Shown here one piece after another: positions 33,504 through 47,200 of a stretch of DNA of 64,000 bases. Origin of the DNA: Isoetes taiwanensis. Taxonomy: Eukaryota > Streptophyta > Lycopodiopsida > Isoetales > Isoetaceae. The stretch lies in the NCBI GenBank assembly GCA_021234155.1, contig JAJEKV010000476.1, positions 62,001 through 126,000 on the forward strand, written 5' to 3'. Within the stretch, counting starts at the first letter, position 1. Each line of letters starts with the position of its first letter. Below the pieces are notes generated by a model. The model was not told the origin of the DNA and did no database searches. It saw only the letters and a program-made list of their open reading frames with translations. The position numbers were made by a program, and so were the translations under genes.

Positions 33504-33738
33504 AAAAAAAACCTTTAAACCTGTTCAAACAGACTTTTTACCTCTCCAAGACCTTTTACAAAGATCTTTTTAAGGTACAATTAGCAGCCCTAAGTTTAAA
33601 ACAGGTGTATTTCAACTTAGGCCATGACATGGTTATAATTTCAACAATCTACAAACTCTTTTCCAGTACCTAAAACATTTAAACTATAATACACGACTTA
33701 TAGTTCAAAAAATTCCAAAGATCTTTTTATTGCAAATA

Positions 33739-34365
33739 GCATCGATCCGAGCCATCGGATCGCCATTCTGGGAAAGGACGAGCTGCTATATAAGGCTATT
33801 TCCTCTTTCGCACCGGTTATCGGCGTCTTCTCACAAAGACTCTTCTAGATAGGCTTGTCATTCATCACAAAGAAGAAAGATACAATGTTTGAAGAATAGA
33901 GAGGGGTAGCCTAACCATAGGAACAATATCGGACTACCCCGTAAAACGAAATGTGCACAGGCAATATAAAAGGGTAATGGCGACAACTTCTCATCGGGAT
34001 AAAAAACCCCGCCCTTTTGGGTTTTCGAGGAAAACCCTAATGAGAAATGGTCGCCAACAACCTTGAATGTGTTGCCTAGAAACCGAAAGAGATGAGTTGA
34101 TGGCGAACACAAAATATAGCAGGACCCCTTAAGAGGGCGGAAGCCCGCAAGCAACACAAAACCCCTAAAAAATACCCGCGGAATGGTTAGAGAAAAAGAA
34201 ACTCATGCCCTCACGCAGTTGAGGGGAAGGAGGGAAGCAAACCAGAATAGAAGAAGAGTCTGCCGTGGAGAAGACGCCGAGATAACCGGTGGGCGCGAAG
34301 AGGAAATAACCTTATAGGAAGCTCGTCCTTTCCTGCAATGGCGATCCGATGGCTCGGATCGATGC
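33739..34365. mobile_element. Inverted-repeat element E1, 627 bp, TA duplication
   Basis: The terminal inverted repeats are roughly 110-120 bp. The outermost 29 bases are identical on the two sides (starting GCATCGATCCGAGCCATCGG), and GGAAAGGACGAGC follows after three mismatches. TA flanks it at 33737-33738 and 34366-34367. The outer repeat contains the palindrome GATCCGA...TCGGATC, and an internal stem (TGGCGAC near 33977 with GTCGCCA near 34050) adds another fold. No transposase. TA duplications fit Tc1/mariner-like or foldback elements; the family is not recognised. Confidence 0.85.
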
Positions 34366-34525
34366 TATTCGGGAAAGGACCGCAAAGAGACATAAAACCG
34401 GCCGACTACCAAAGAACTTCCTTAACTATAAGCCGAGGGCGCAAAACCCGCAAGCAAAACACAAAGAACTCGAAAAACCGCGGAATGGTTAGAGAAAATT
34501 CAACATGAAGCGTAAAAGAGAGCAT

Positions 34526-34902
34526 CACCCCAATAGGGTGGAGAATAAAGAAAGACCCAACGGGTGGAAAACAATTATGTAGAAAGAAATATCGCCACCC
34601 CCGAGGTGGAAATAAAACAAAGATCACCCCGTGGTGGAGATAGCATCACCCAACGGGTGGAAAACAATTATGCATCACCCAACGGGTGGAAAACAATTAC
34701 GTAAAAAGAAATATGCGTCACCCTGGAGGTAGAAATAAAACACAGCATCACCCGCAGGTGGAAATAGCATCACCACCTTGGTGGAAAGTTGCCACCCAAC
34801 GGGTGGATAACAATCATGTAAAAAGAAATATGCATTGCAAAATAATGCTAGACAATGTTATCTACAACATCCCTAAAGAGGATGAATGTCACCATCACGG
34901 TG
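34526..34902. repeat. Array of eleven short stem-loops, CACC(C)...(G)GGTG
   Basis: Stem pairs lie at 34526/34536, 34555/34562, 34595/34605, 34625/34633, 34647/34655, 34676/34684, 34719/34728 (imperfect), 34749/34757, 34771/34780, 34792/34801 and 34890/34899; a twelfth is at 37336/37344. Arms are 4-6 bases and loops 2-6 bases with different sequences (CAATA, AAC, CCCGA and others). The common phrase is GCATCACC-loop-GGTGGAAA. Part of the array also repeats at about 120 bp, with AACAATTATGTAAAAAGAAAT between stems. Confidence 0.85.
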
Positions 34903-35035
34903 GAAAAAAACAGCACCACCCAACAAAAAAAAAAAAACGGTCCATAAAAAAACGCGACATCTAGAGAAAGATAAGCATCAATGTAAAACCATAAAAAAGA
35001 ACATCAAGCACGAAACAAACTAAAAGTGGCCATTA

Positions 35036-35395
35036 AAATGTGCCCAATATAACAGCTTGTATATAACAACGTAAAACACGCCATGTCTAGATAAAGAGAA
35101 GCAAAAAAAAGGAAAAAATGATCCAATAGAAACCCATGTCGCAAAATCTCAATGTGGTACCAATGCAATATGCATCATATCCAGATAAAGTTAAATAGCA
35201 ACACCATGCACAAATTAGAATGTGCCCAATACAATACCTTGTGGACAACAACGTAGGACACCCCATATCTAAATAAAGAGAAGCATAAAAATGAAAGATA
35301 ATCCAATATAAACCCATGCCGGAAAATCTCAATGCAAAGGCAAACGCAATATGCATCCTATCTAGATAAAGCCAAATAGCAAATATGCCAAAGAT
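35036..35395. repeat. Two tandem units of about 182 bp inside E2
   Basis: Unit 1 starts near 35036 and unit 2 near 35218. Shared landmarks are AATGTGCCCAATA, AACAACGTA, TAAAGAGAAGCA, AAACCCATG, AAAATCTCAATG and GCAATATGCATC, with many substitutions. Confidence 0.82.
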
Positions 35396-36809
35396 ATGTA
35401 ATGAGCATACCAAATAGAAAAAAAGATCGCTTCAAGTGCAAAAACCCTCAATAGACAGCTAGAACCGCCTGTGTGTGGAATTGGGTTAAAAGCACATAGC
35501 GGAGGAGAAGAAAAGGAGCGCCACCACCACCCAAGCAATCGGATAGGATGAGGGCGGGAGGGCTGGGCGATAGTGACGCAGCCGTGCATGCGAACGGCGA
35601 AGGCAAGCGAGCTAAAGAAAACATATGAGCGCGGGCAAGTGGGTCCCCGTTTGGAGTGGCGGGGGGGAGAAAGGGAACAGTGGTCCAAAGAGTCCGTTGC
35701 CAGCGAGGGAAGCTTCGTGTTGACGACGAGAACCGATGGAGCGCAGCCATGGAGAGAAAAGCGACGTTGAAGAAGAAGAGCCCTAAATCGCCCGCTATGG
35801 ACGGTGATCGGCTCAATGACCAAAAAGGAGGAACATTAGAGAACAAAACAATGAAAAGAAAAAGGACATACGATGATGAATCAAGGAAGGGCCCAAGATA
35901 GTTGATCGATTTGAATACAAATGCCGGACCAAGTCCGCGAATGGGGCTACGGACCAAGTCCAAGAATGTGGCTATTATCCCTTCCGAACTGCGGGCCAAT
36001 ATCTAGAGGGAGATAAGTCAACAAAGGAACCCCTCATCATGGATCCCCAAAAGAATAAACAATAACGATAATTAAGAAGGACGAATAACAAGTAACCGAG
36101 ATAATAAGGCAAAAGAGGAAACTTACGCGATAGAAATGCAAAAATGCATAGACATAAAGATCGAACGAGAAACATGGAGTCGTTGAGTAGAGTCGCACAC
36201 CACGTGAACGAAGCCTTTGAGAGGACGAGGACCGCCAAAGAACCGTGAGTATTTAACCTCAACATGTGGACCCCGTGATATCGAAAGCAAAAAACGGAGG
36301 AAACGTGGAAAGAATGATAAAAACTAGGGGCTAAAAGAACATGAAAAGTCAACCATGCCTAATAAAGCAACGTCTCTAAACTTACACAATGAGTATGTAA
36401 TATCATATATAGGAAGCAAAGCTATGCACGAAAAAATCAGCCTACTACTTAACATGACAAAGTGGAGCTAACGAAAAACTAAGAAGCCCCCAAATCTATA
36501 AAATTGGTACAATCGAACAATATCACCCGCCACCCATGTTCCAGAATAGAAAATATAACTTCATGAAGCAACAAATAAGTCGCGCTTAATCAAGTGAACA
36601 AAAGGAACTAACAAACACTAGAGCTCCCCGATGATCACGCCAAAAAGAAGAAAAATCTTAAACACAACCCCAAATATTCAAAACCCAAAGATCGGACCAA
36701 AACCAAATATAGAATATACACATAAGAAATTTAGCCACAAGGGAGAAAGAGGTGGAAAATATGTCACAAAAAATACTTGAATGGAAACAAGAACGACAAG
36801 AGGAGGGGG

Positions 36810-36981
<172 letters not shown>

Positions 36982-39900
36982 CAAGCGCTGAGTTGGTTCA
37001 CGGCTAACGAGCTTAATGGAGCGCTAAACAATAAAAAAATGAGGCGAATCGCATAAACTATAAGCCCAAATTACCACGAAAACTCTAGGGGTCGCCGGGC
37101 ACGGCACGAAGCGAGGGTGAGATCGAAGAGGAGCCAACGCACTGCCCGTAGAAGAAATGGAACATGTAGACCGCACCACGACAGCCATTAAGGAGAACAA
37201 GAACGCGCATAATAATGGCGAGCGGCAAACCGCGAAAACGACAAGCACTCAAAAGGAGGTGAGCCGATTAGGAAACGATTCGAAAAAAAAAAAAAAAGAG
37301 AGGACAAAGATCATCCAGGGGGTGGAGAAAAGCATCACCCAGCGGGTGGAAGAAAAACAAGATAAACCACAACAACTATGGGAAACCTAGAATGTAGAAG
37401 ATAATACCACCCGAATAACGTATACCACCTGAGCCAAGTGTAGTGCATCACACATAAGATACAAACACAAAAGTAAAAAAGATAAAACCCAAACCACCAT
37501 GGGAAATCCTAAACACGTAAAAAGAATGCCACATATAACCACATGGGAACCACAATATAAAAATAACATACAAAAAGAGATACATGTCGGAGAAATAACA
37601 CGCAATTGAGGCCATATCGCGAACCGACCATGGAACCGAATGCATCAATATAAAAGACAAATGCAACCCTAAAAGATGGTAGCCACAAATCTATAGGCAA
37701 TAATAAGATAATAAACGCAGATCGGCAGTAGAATTATGAAAACAAGACAACATCCCAAGTAAACGACTACAAGACTAAAACGAGGTAAAAAGTGAGCCGT
37801 AACATAAACAAGAGAAAACAAATACGAGGAGAGCATAGACCCATTTAAATAGTATGGTGCATCAATCCACTATAAAAACACAAGTGCAAAAGAAGAAAAA
37901 AAAAACAACCATGAAAAGCCTCAAATTCCAAGGATAATGTCGTGATATATAAAAACTAGAGGTCCATCAACTTGGAAAAGGTAACATACTTAAAGAGATA
38001 ACATGGGAGGGAAAACCACCCCCTAAAACAAAAGCCCCTAGATGCCTCTATATTCTAATGCAATTATGAGAAAACATAACAATCGAAAACCCCAAAAGAT
38101 AGGAAAAAAAAGAAAAGGGACATCCAAATGATAGAAAATATAATGTAAATGTGACTCGTAATTCCCTCCGAGGGTATATGTAAAGGGGCATAAGATAACC
38201 TATGTAACCATTACAAAACCACAAAGGCTATGAAAAGGCCGATAAGTAAAATAGGGAGCATAAGACAAATAGTAACCGATGGAGAAAATATGGTGAAAAG
38301 AGGAACAAACGCCAGATAAATGAGATGATCCAATGAATATAGACAACCGTGGATTTAAGCATGAATAACGGAGCCATGGTGCCAAGAAGGATGAAATGTA
38401 GAGGATGACTTAGCAACTTCTTAATAGAGAAAGAAATTGAATGTCCCAAGTGTGAAGATGACATATGAACGCTAAGAATAATGAATGAATGTATATGAGC
38501 CGATGGATTGAACTACTGTGTTGTGCAAAATGAAAAGAATATATCACCCTTGAACTTGGGAATATACAAAGAAAAAAATAAGAAACATAAGTTAGCAAGA
38601 ACGCCGAACATGACCAATTCAAAGCTAAAGCAACAAATCAACATGACTCAACCCCCGATGTAGATGATAAGAGGCCCACTTTACATCAAGCTAAACAACA
38701 ACTTGAATGGACAACACCATGGTGTAGAAGGTAATAAGGCACTAACCCAAGAGACTCAAAAACATCGAGCAGAGGAACTTGATTGAAAATATAGAGAAAA
38801 TGCTAAAAAACTTGTCGGGTGCAAAAATCCTCAGGTAACAAGAGCCAAGCAGCCAATAGGGTTCCCCGCTACGGACTAGAAAAAAAGCTTGAAAGAAGGC
38901 AGACCAAGTGAAGACGAGGACGGAGGTATTCTACCCAAAAGAACGATAATCAATTAAAATAAGTTTCGCAAAAAAAAGAAACAAACTAGAGGGATACCGG
39001 ATGAACGAACCCCTAATGAAGAAGGCAACGGAAAAGAGAGAAAAGATCCCACTACCGGATCAGGGAGAAGGGAAAAAGCTTAGACCGAGATTAGGAATGG
39101 CCAAAAGAAGCGCAGAGTAGGCGATCGCGGGAGCCAAGGAGCAGTCCAGGAGAATGGGTGGAGAGATGGTTCGCCAACAAAAAATTTTTCTCCTGGGTGC
39201 TACATGCGCGGGTATATCCATGCTCTAACCTCAGAACGACTCATGCTTAAACCGCCATACTTCGCTGAAATGCTTCACCAGTCTAGTCTAGTAGGTTGGA
39301 GATGCCATTCAATCTTGAATATAGATCCAGAGACAAAAGATGCAAAACAGCCCCCCTTGTTGCTTGGTGCGCACCTTTGGTTCGTGGATAAGCAACAACA
39401 AATCGAAAGTGTGCTCATCCCGGCCAATCACCAGTTCAAGATCTCGCAAAAGAAGATTAACGCAAAAACATCCGGATTACCTTTCCTTTGCCCTAGTCTA
39501 ACATCCCATTGCATTTCTTTCAAATCATAGCAAAGAAAGAAAAACACGTAAAAACAACACAAGTTTATTTCTTCATGCATGCAAAACATATTGTGAACCA
39601 TCCCAAGACAAACGATGGCTCAAGATAAGCTCTATTTGCAAGCTAATTGAGAAGGGGCATTTGCTCTGCATAATGTGCAGTAAAAAGAAGGCAAAATCGC
39701 CGTAAAAGCTCATGCAAATGCAGCCTAGATATGATGCCAAACTAGATGAAATTCGTGAGAAATACGCAGATGCACAAAGAGACAAGACCCAATCAGAATC
39801 CAGCCAAAAGCACTACTCAGAGCTAGATTATGTTCGAGCCCAAATCGATGGAGCAGCGGTAAGAAATCAACAGAGAAGAAGAAAGAAGAACGAGAAGATG

Positions 39901-41415
39901 CCGGGCTTAATAAAGGTTATTGCAACTCCTGCTTGGGGAAAAGCCGCATAAATCTCTATAGGTCGGATAACAACGACATTGATCAGGCTTTTGTATATGG
40001 ATGCCCATGCACAACCGAATGCATCAAAACGTAAAAGAACAAACTACAAAACGCAATAGAAGATTGTGGAAAATTGACAAGAGACGCTTAAGAATGTGAA
40101 ACCTCGCAAAAACAACTAAGATTGTTGAAATTGATAGAATCAACGAAGCCAAAAAAATATTGTATCATCCTTTGTAATGAATCCGCCATGTGCTTAACTC
40201 AAAGGCAATAAATCTAAAGAAAAGTAATGAATCTAAGAATTTGACCACTCCGCCATGCATGCCTTATCATACTGCATCATACCGTAAGGAGGAGAAGGAG
40301 ATAGAAACCAATGAAACATCGCTTTTGAAGGGAAAGAAGAAGAAGATGCATTGAAGCAAGGAGAAACAAAAGGGGAATGAGAAGATTCATGAAAAGACGC
40401 GGGAAACAAAGAGTGGGTGTAGTGGCGGGAACTAAGAAACAAGAAGCAACGAGAATAGAAGAAGAGCTGCTGTGAGAAGACGCCGATTTTGTGTCTCTTG
40501 CGAGTCCTTTCCCAGAATAAAGACAATAATCAAGTGTAAACCAACTGTGACAGGAATGAGAATGTCTATATCTGCTGATATAGCAATTTGAGAATAGAAC
40601 AGTATACGTTCAAAGTGATAATTGCTGTTGAAGTCATCTTGAAATTTGATCTTGTATCATCCTTAGCTTCCATGTCATGTAGACAAATAAAGTACTGGGA
40701 AAACATACACAGGAGCAAGAAATCCCGTTACCTGCAGTGAAACCAGAGGACAGTTAGCCTAAGAAGGGTAAGAACCTAAGTCACTAGCAGGTAAGCTACG
40801 GATCTCTTGGGCTTTTCGCCCTTCACCTTGCATGTTTATAAAACAAAAAATGCAAGTATGTCCAATCATGTATCTAGCATCAGCAAGAGCATAGCAAGAG
40901 CATATCGTGTTTATAGCCTTGTTACCATTTAGGCATAAAGCATTAGAGAAAAAGGGAAAAGGACCTCAAAATGATCAAGTTCTAAACCTGCTCAGCAGTT
41001 AGAATTTCCATGAAGCCACTGTGTAGCGGTAGTGTTAACCTATTTACATACACCAATAGTTCTAATATTTCATTTTTCCAAGTATTTCCTGCAGATCTGT
41101 AGCTGCATGGTTCTGGATGTTCTAGCTTACCATCTAGAACTTTGTGTCATGGCTCTTTTACATCACTTATGGTCTGCTTCTATCCAGACTTGATCACTCC
41201 CATAACTATTATCTGTAAGTCATGGGTTCTTACCACAGCCATGCAAAGGAATTTTACCCAATCACTTTGATTTTACATGTTCTTCCAAAATTATGCCTAA
41301 GCTGTTAATGAGCATTATCTTGCCTGGTCTAGAAAATCTTTAAGTTGCTGCCAACATAACTTCATTACTATGTAAGTTCAGAAGTTGAAGTAAACAAATC
41401 TGCATATCTATGTAG

Positions 41416-43776
41416 CTTTACATCTGCATGTTCATGCACGTGGCTAATAAATCCAGTCCGCCCCATTTACTTCCTGTTCAAACCTACCTTGTACATGTAC
41501 CCAGCTCTGAATTGCAAGTAATACTCTACAGCAATAGTGCTAGCATATTTCATCATCCTTTCATGTAATATTTAATCTTGCAATTCTACTTAAATGCATA
41601 TTCAAGCATTTTAACTAGATTTGTGCTTAATTCTTAAGCTAATGCTTTCATAAATGATATGATCAAATATTTCTAAGCAAGCTAGATCAACAGATCACAT
41701 GCGTTCAAATATGCTTCCAACCTGATTTGCTTGTGATGTGTTTTCCATAATTTGAGCAGTCTCTGAATTGCATTCACTTGATTATGTTTCTCAGAATCTT
41801 GTGCCAGCTTTTCACATATGCGTCAGCTTTTTTGCACTTCATCTTCTTCTTCGCATTGAACGATAGAAATTGGATCAGTTGCTTGCAATCCATTATCTGA
41901 ATTTGCCACAAAATTCATCATAAAATTATTAGCAAAACCCAAAGCTTACAATGCATTAACCACTGAATTTGCCATAAAATCAGAGAATTCTCTCAATACT
42001 GCCAAAATCTTTGCATTTACAGGATCACATTTTTGTAACCTCTATTTAGATCTCAGGTAAGAAATATACTCAACATGCAAAAGCTATGTAAAAGCTAAAA
42101 GATTCCTCTAGATCTGTCACATGACTTAGCACACCACCCAGATCTAAGAGTAATGGCTCAGGCACTCCAGCTTATAATTATTTAATCCCAATGAGCGCAT
42201 CATTCTTTTGTTTATACTCTTATTTCTGTTTGTTCACAAGGAATCAGACCATAAAATTAAGATGCATAATATTACACATATATTTCAAACCTGATAAACT
42301 TGAATTTCCGCACGGTGTCCTTCGGGCAGCAGTTTCCATGGATCTTTTTCTCATCCATATGGTCTTCTACAGATCTTTGAGTTTTGTGCTAACATCTTTT
42401 GCATTGCTAGCCTGGTCTGCAGATTGCATAGCGATTTCTACTGATTTGACTGCAGGATCAGAGGGGTTAAAGGGCTGCTGGATAAGAGAGGTCATTCTTC
42501 CAGTCCCTTCTACCTAGCCATGTTTTCCTTCTACACACTGGATTTTATTCACTATAGCATTTCGAATTGCTATCAGACAGCTATGTATGCTGCTGGGACC
42601 ACATCATAGAAACCTAAATAGGGCTAAAGCATTGCCATGCGCTAGCTCATAGTTCTGAATCCTATTATATCATCAGAAAACCTAATCCTTGTGAATCCAG
42701 ACCATACCTTATTTTAATGGTTTAGGATTGATCTACGATGCCGGAATCCAAGTGTATGGGCGATGTCAGGTTGCTTCTTATCTGTACCAGCTTGATAGCC
42801 ATGGACGTCCAACTTTAGGGTTTCAAAAATTGTAGCCTCCAGCTTTTCTACCTTTTCGGATATTCCAATGTATTAATTTTTGGAATGCATGCATTTATGT
42901 ACTATGGTCTACAAAACCATTGCAAAACCAAGGGTTGTACCATCCATTGCTCTACACCTACCAAATACTAGTCATATATGTTGTATGGAGATAAAACACT
43001 GTATAACATAACTCTGGCAGTGCACCATAAGAATTCTTGACTCTCACAATGTCAAGGTGTCGTGGTTTTACAAGTCCATGAGCTCATTATTAACCCAAAC
43101 CTTGCTTGTAGAATTCATATAATACATCGTCTCCCCTTTCCTTAGGAAGTCAATATGACCATAGATGACATATAATAAAAAACCCTTCCTCCTTCCGTAG
43201 GTTAGGTGGCCTTGCTGGAATTCAGTACACAGTGGAGACATCCGGTATCACACCACAAGGCCCTACCCTTCCTATAGTTGCCTACCCTTAACTTAATTCA
43301 AATTAGAGCTCGTATGCATATTTTAAATAAACGCGAGATCTCGCACTTAAAAAGGAATCATATTAGAGCTCAATGGCAAATAGAAGATATCTGGCCCAAT
43401 GGCAATGGAAGATATCACGTTTTTATCATTTACATTTACAACCATGCTTGGTAAATTATATCCAATAATCCATGCATGGTCTATAATCCAAGAAGAAGTC
43501 ATTTTCCATCTCCTACGAGAAGCACTTTCTAAAGCAATGAATTTGTTACCTTTCTTAATGAGTAATCGTCCAAATTGATAGAAAGATTTTACTGCAGTTA
43601 CAACTTGTGAGGCTGCCCGAGTTAAAGTCTACCTCAGTGGCTTCAGTGATTATTCTTGTAATCCCCTATAAATCCACATTGTCATCAGTATTCACAAATA
43701 TTTATTTAGTTTTACACCTGAAAAATAAAGTAACCATGATCATGGTCTCTAGTATAACCAGAGAACTGAGTATTGA
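41416..43776. other. Unique spacer between the two duplicated segments, no gene seen
   Basis: No family motif or element end is recognised in 2.4 kb of AT-rich sequence. A 108-codon forward frame at 42191-42517 is hydrophobic and has no supporting signal. Confidence 0.5.
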
Positions 43777-44889
43777 TAAAAAAACCTTTAAACCCGTTTC
43801 AAAGGTTTTTACCTCTCCAAGACCTTTTGCAAAGATCTTTTTAAGGTACAATTAGCAGCCCTAAGTTTAAAACAGGTGTATTTCAACTTAGGCCATGACA
43901 TGGTTATAATTTCAACAATCTACAAACTCTTTTCCAGTACCTAAAACATTTAAACTATAATACACGACTTATAGTCCAAAAAATTCCAAAGATCTTTTTA
44001 TTGCAAATAAAGACAATAATCAAGTGTAACCAACTGCGGACAGAATCGTAATGTCTATATATCGCCGATATAGCAATTTGAGAATAGAACAAGATAATGC
44101 TCAAAGTGATAATTGCCGTTGAAGTCATCTTGAAATTTGATCTTGTATCATCCTTAGCTTCCATGTCATGTAGACAAATAAAGTCTTCGGAAAACATACA
44201 CAGAGCAAGAAATCCCGATTACTGCAAAGGGAAACCGGAGGACGCTTAGCCTAAGAAGGGTAAGAACCTAAGTCACTAGCGTAAGTTACTGGATCTCTTG
44301 GGCTTTTCGCCCTTCACCTTGCATGTTTAAACCAAAAATGCAAGTATGTCCAATCATGTATCTAGCATCAGCAAGAGCATATCATGTTTATAGCCTTGTT
44401 ACCATTTAGGCATAAAGCATTAGAGAAAAAGGGAAAAGGACCTCAAAATGATCAAGTTCCAAACCTGCTCAGTAGTTAGAATTTCCATGAAGCCACTGTG
44501 TGGCGGTAGTGTTAACCTATTCAACACCCATAGTTCTAATATTTCATTTTTCCAAGTATTTCCTGCAGATCTGTAGCTGCATGGTTCTGGATGTTCTAGC
44601 TTACCATCTAGAACTTTGTGTCATGGCTCTTTTACATCACTTATGGTCTGCTTCTGTCCAGACTTGATCACTCCCATAACTATTATCTGTAAGTCATGGG
44701 TTCTTACCACAGCCATGCAAAGGAATTTTACCCAATCACTTTGATTTTACATGTTCTTCCAAAAGTATGCCTAAGCTGTTAATGAGCATTATCTTGCCTG
44801 GTCTAGAAAATCTTTAAGTTGCTGCCAACATAACTTCATTACTATGTAAGTTCAGAAGTTGAAGTAAACAAATCTGCATATCTATGTAG
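43777..44889. repeat. Duplicated segment, copy 2 (uninterrupted)
   Basis: Matches the split copy 1 continuously. The insertion site of E1/E2 in copy 1 corresponds to TTGCAAATAAAGAC at 44001-44014, with a single TA at 44008-44009. This copy proves the size and target duplication of the inserted block. Confidence 0.92.
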
Positions 44890-46146
44890 TATGTAGCGAA
44901 GCGACCCAAGGACGATAAAGATTTGGACGATGCTGAGGCTCTCGTATGTTTGTTCCATGCGTATACGAGCCATTTCATCAAAAGACATGAGAGTTTGGGT
45001 GGCCGCTAGGTAGGATGGATGGCAAGGTAGGTGGCCAAGGTCGGCTATAGCGTTCACATGCGGTCTGACGGCTAGCGATCGAGTTTGGTGAAGGTCGGCT
45101 ATGGCAGTCAAGTCGGTGAAAGTTGGCTATGGCGGGTCGAGCTTGGTCTGATGGTTATGGTGTCCAAGGCGTTGAAGACAAAAATGTAAATGCAAAAAAA
45201 AAAAGACGTCTGGAAGATTCAAATTCAAATTTTTTTTTTAAGAAATTTTTTTTGGAATACACTTCTGTTATCCTCGAATAGTAAAAGTATATTCCAGAAT
45301 ACAATTTTGGTACTTTGAAATATTATATCATTAAAAAATGAGTCATTGTAACCTAAAAGTACCTTTTTTGGAATACAATCCAAGTTAATAAAATGTCGTG
45401 TAGGACGTACACTTAAGTTAGTGGTTTTCTCTAAAAACAAGTAAATTCTAATTGTTAGGAAAATTGTCACTTTGACATAGTCAATTTTCTCTTTGCACAA
45501 AAATTTGAGTGATTTTGGGAGGGTCAAAATGCAATTTTATGATCAAAATAAATTTTTTACCTCATTTTAGCTCTTTTTTTGGTAAAAAAGGGAATCTTTG
45601 AGGAATATTCCATTTGCTCCTGTTTCAATGATTTGTTCCTATTTAATATACAACTTTGTTAAACATTTAATTAGACAAATGGTCATATAGTCAGTAAGTT
45701 CTTTAGTCAGCCGTTTAGTCAGCGTAATCATCAGAAACGATTTGTCAGACTATTCATCACCTTATTATTCACATTAACAGACCACACATTAGTCAAGCTA
45801 CAAGTCAAAGTAAACATCAGGGAATTCGTCAAATGATTATTCGTCATTTTATTAGTCAGATTTTTCGTCAGAACCAAACGTCAGTTTGTTGGTCAGATCA
45901 ACCGTCAATGCAATCGTCAAGTATGAATAATGATGATGAACGATTGTGGTATTAAGAAAAAATAATTAAGAGATTCGATGGTCAGAAGTTTTAAAGAGGA
46001 AGGATGTCAGGGGCAACAGTGCCTAGCAATGGTACCATGACGAGATATGTGGTTAGATAGCAGAATCTTGGATTGGAATGTGCGTTGCATGCTGACACGT
46101 CAGCAGAAATGTGAGTGGACCACATTGGCAGCCTTTAGGCGGTAGG
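44890..46146. other. Spacer with a cluster of GTCAG/CGTCA motifs
   Basis: Short imperfect repeats of AAGGTCGGCTAT(A/G)GC occur at about 45038-45150. From about 45665 to 45925, GTCAG, CGTCA or GTCAA recurs roughly every 10-20 bases on the plus strand, more than twenty times. No gene is seen. The motif contains the TGAC/GTCA core bound by plant bZIP and WRKY factors, but function is unproven. Confidence 0.5.
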
Positions 46147-46434
46147 ACTATATAAGTCGAACAAGGTGCGGGAGAAGATCATCAGTTTGCAATGATGGAG
46201 ATGCAGTGCACCATGCCTAGGAATTGTAACGAGTGGATTACCTGTAAGATGAATAGCTTGGACCTGTGGAAGCTGCGAAACCGCGGCATCCCCATGGACG
46301 GGTGGCTGTCTGGATCTGCCGATCATCCGGACCCCCTGACGAACTCGCAAGAGGTGGTGGTTCACCTGCGCTGGAATCCTGATCACTGCGTCTACCACAT
46401 CCTGCGCGTGACCTCGGCTCCAAATCCGGAGTAG
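46147..46434 (+). other. TATA-like site and possible 80-residue frame
   Basis: CTATATAAG at about 46149 precedes ATG 46192, which opens an 80-codon frame of Trp-, Met- and Cys-containing sequence with no recognised motif, ending at 46434. The segment has higher GC than its surroundings and could instead be LTR or promoter sequence. No splice sites or homology support a gene. Confidence 0.25.
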
Positions 46435-46554
46435 ACAGGCGTGTTAACTTAGGATTTTGTACATAGGGCTAAGCCCGTAGCGGATAAATATGGGCGATGC
46501 CCACTTTTGTTATTTCTTTGATACCGCCTATATATAATATAAAGATGTTACTGG

Positions 46555-47200
46555 TCACTCTTGTGTTTCGTGTCTGGATGGTCTTCTATTAGGTTTGTGT
46601 GAAAAAATTTTGATGCGAAAGCCATTAACCAGAGTAGGTAATGGGGTGCCATCTAATTCAGCAAGTTGAAACACATTGGGTTGCATGACTTTAAGAATTT
46701 GATAAGGACCGAGCCCGTGAAACTTCAATTTTCCCAGAAAGTTTTTGTATCTGGAATCATAAAGAAGAACTAGATCTCCTTCATTGAATGTCTTTTTTTT
46801 ATGTGTTTGTCATGCCAGGATTTCCGCAATTGTTGCCCAGCAAGAACCCGAAGATAATCTCTGCGAAGTTCATCTAACTGTTGTAGTTGATAAGCCCGAT
46901 CCTGAAGTGCTGCAGGGGGGTTATGGACAGTAGCCAATTGGAAACGAAGTGATGGAAGAACATATTCAAAAGGCATGAGAGCTTCCTGGCCATAGACGAG
47001 TTTGAATAGTGTTTGCCCAGTAGCAATTTTGAAACTTGTGTTGTAAGCCCACCAAATGTGGGTAACTTTTCCTGCCAATCTGTCCGAGAAGCATCACAAA
47101 TGGAATTAAACTCATTAAAGTTCTACACTCATTTTTTCAAACATGTTCCGGCCAGTTGTCAGATCCAAAGAATTGCTCACATTTCTTGCAAGTACTACAA
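46555..47200 (-). pseudogene. Ty3/gypsy integrase C-terminal part, frameshifted
   Basis: The reverse strand from about 47140 reads D-W-Q-E-K-L-P-T, then after a frame change Y-N-T-S-F-K-I-A-T-G-Q-T-L-F-K-L-V-Y-G-Q-E-A-L-M-P, the standard gypsy integrase landmark. At about 46790 a one-base shift beside a T run leads to F-N-E-G-D-L-V-L-L-Y-D, K-L-K-F-H-G-L-G-P-Y and V-N-G-F-R-I-K, the C-terminal domain, ending at a TGA (46555-46557). No LTR could be delimited. Reverse-strand sequence up to about 47.7 kb may be more of the element but shows no clear domain. Confidence 0.85.

Noticed and set aside
34526-34902. CRISPR-like array
   Set aside because: Units are short palindromes with irregular spacing inside a eukaryotic transposon; no constant repeat-spacer pattern.
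35448-35999. 183-codon hydrophobic reverse frame in E2
   Set aside because: Composition follows the purine-rich plus strand; no motif and no initiation context.
39204-39530. 108-codon forward frame in E2
   Set aside because: No recognised motif, lies in low-complexity element DNA, and no splice or promoter support.
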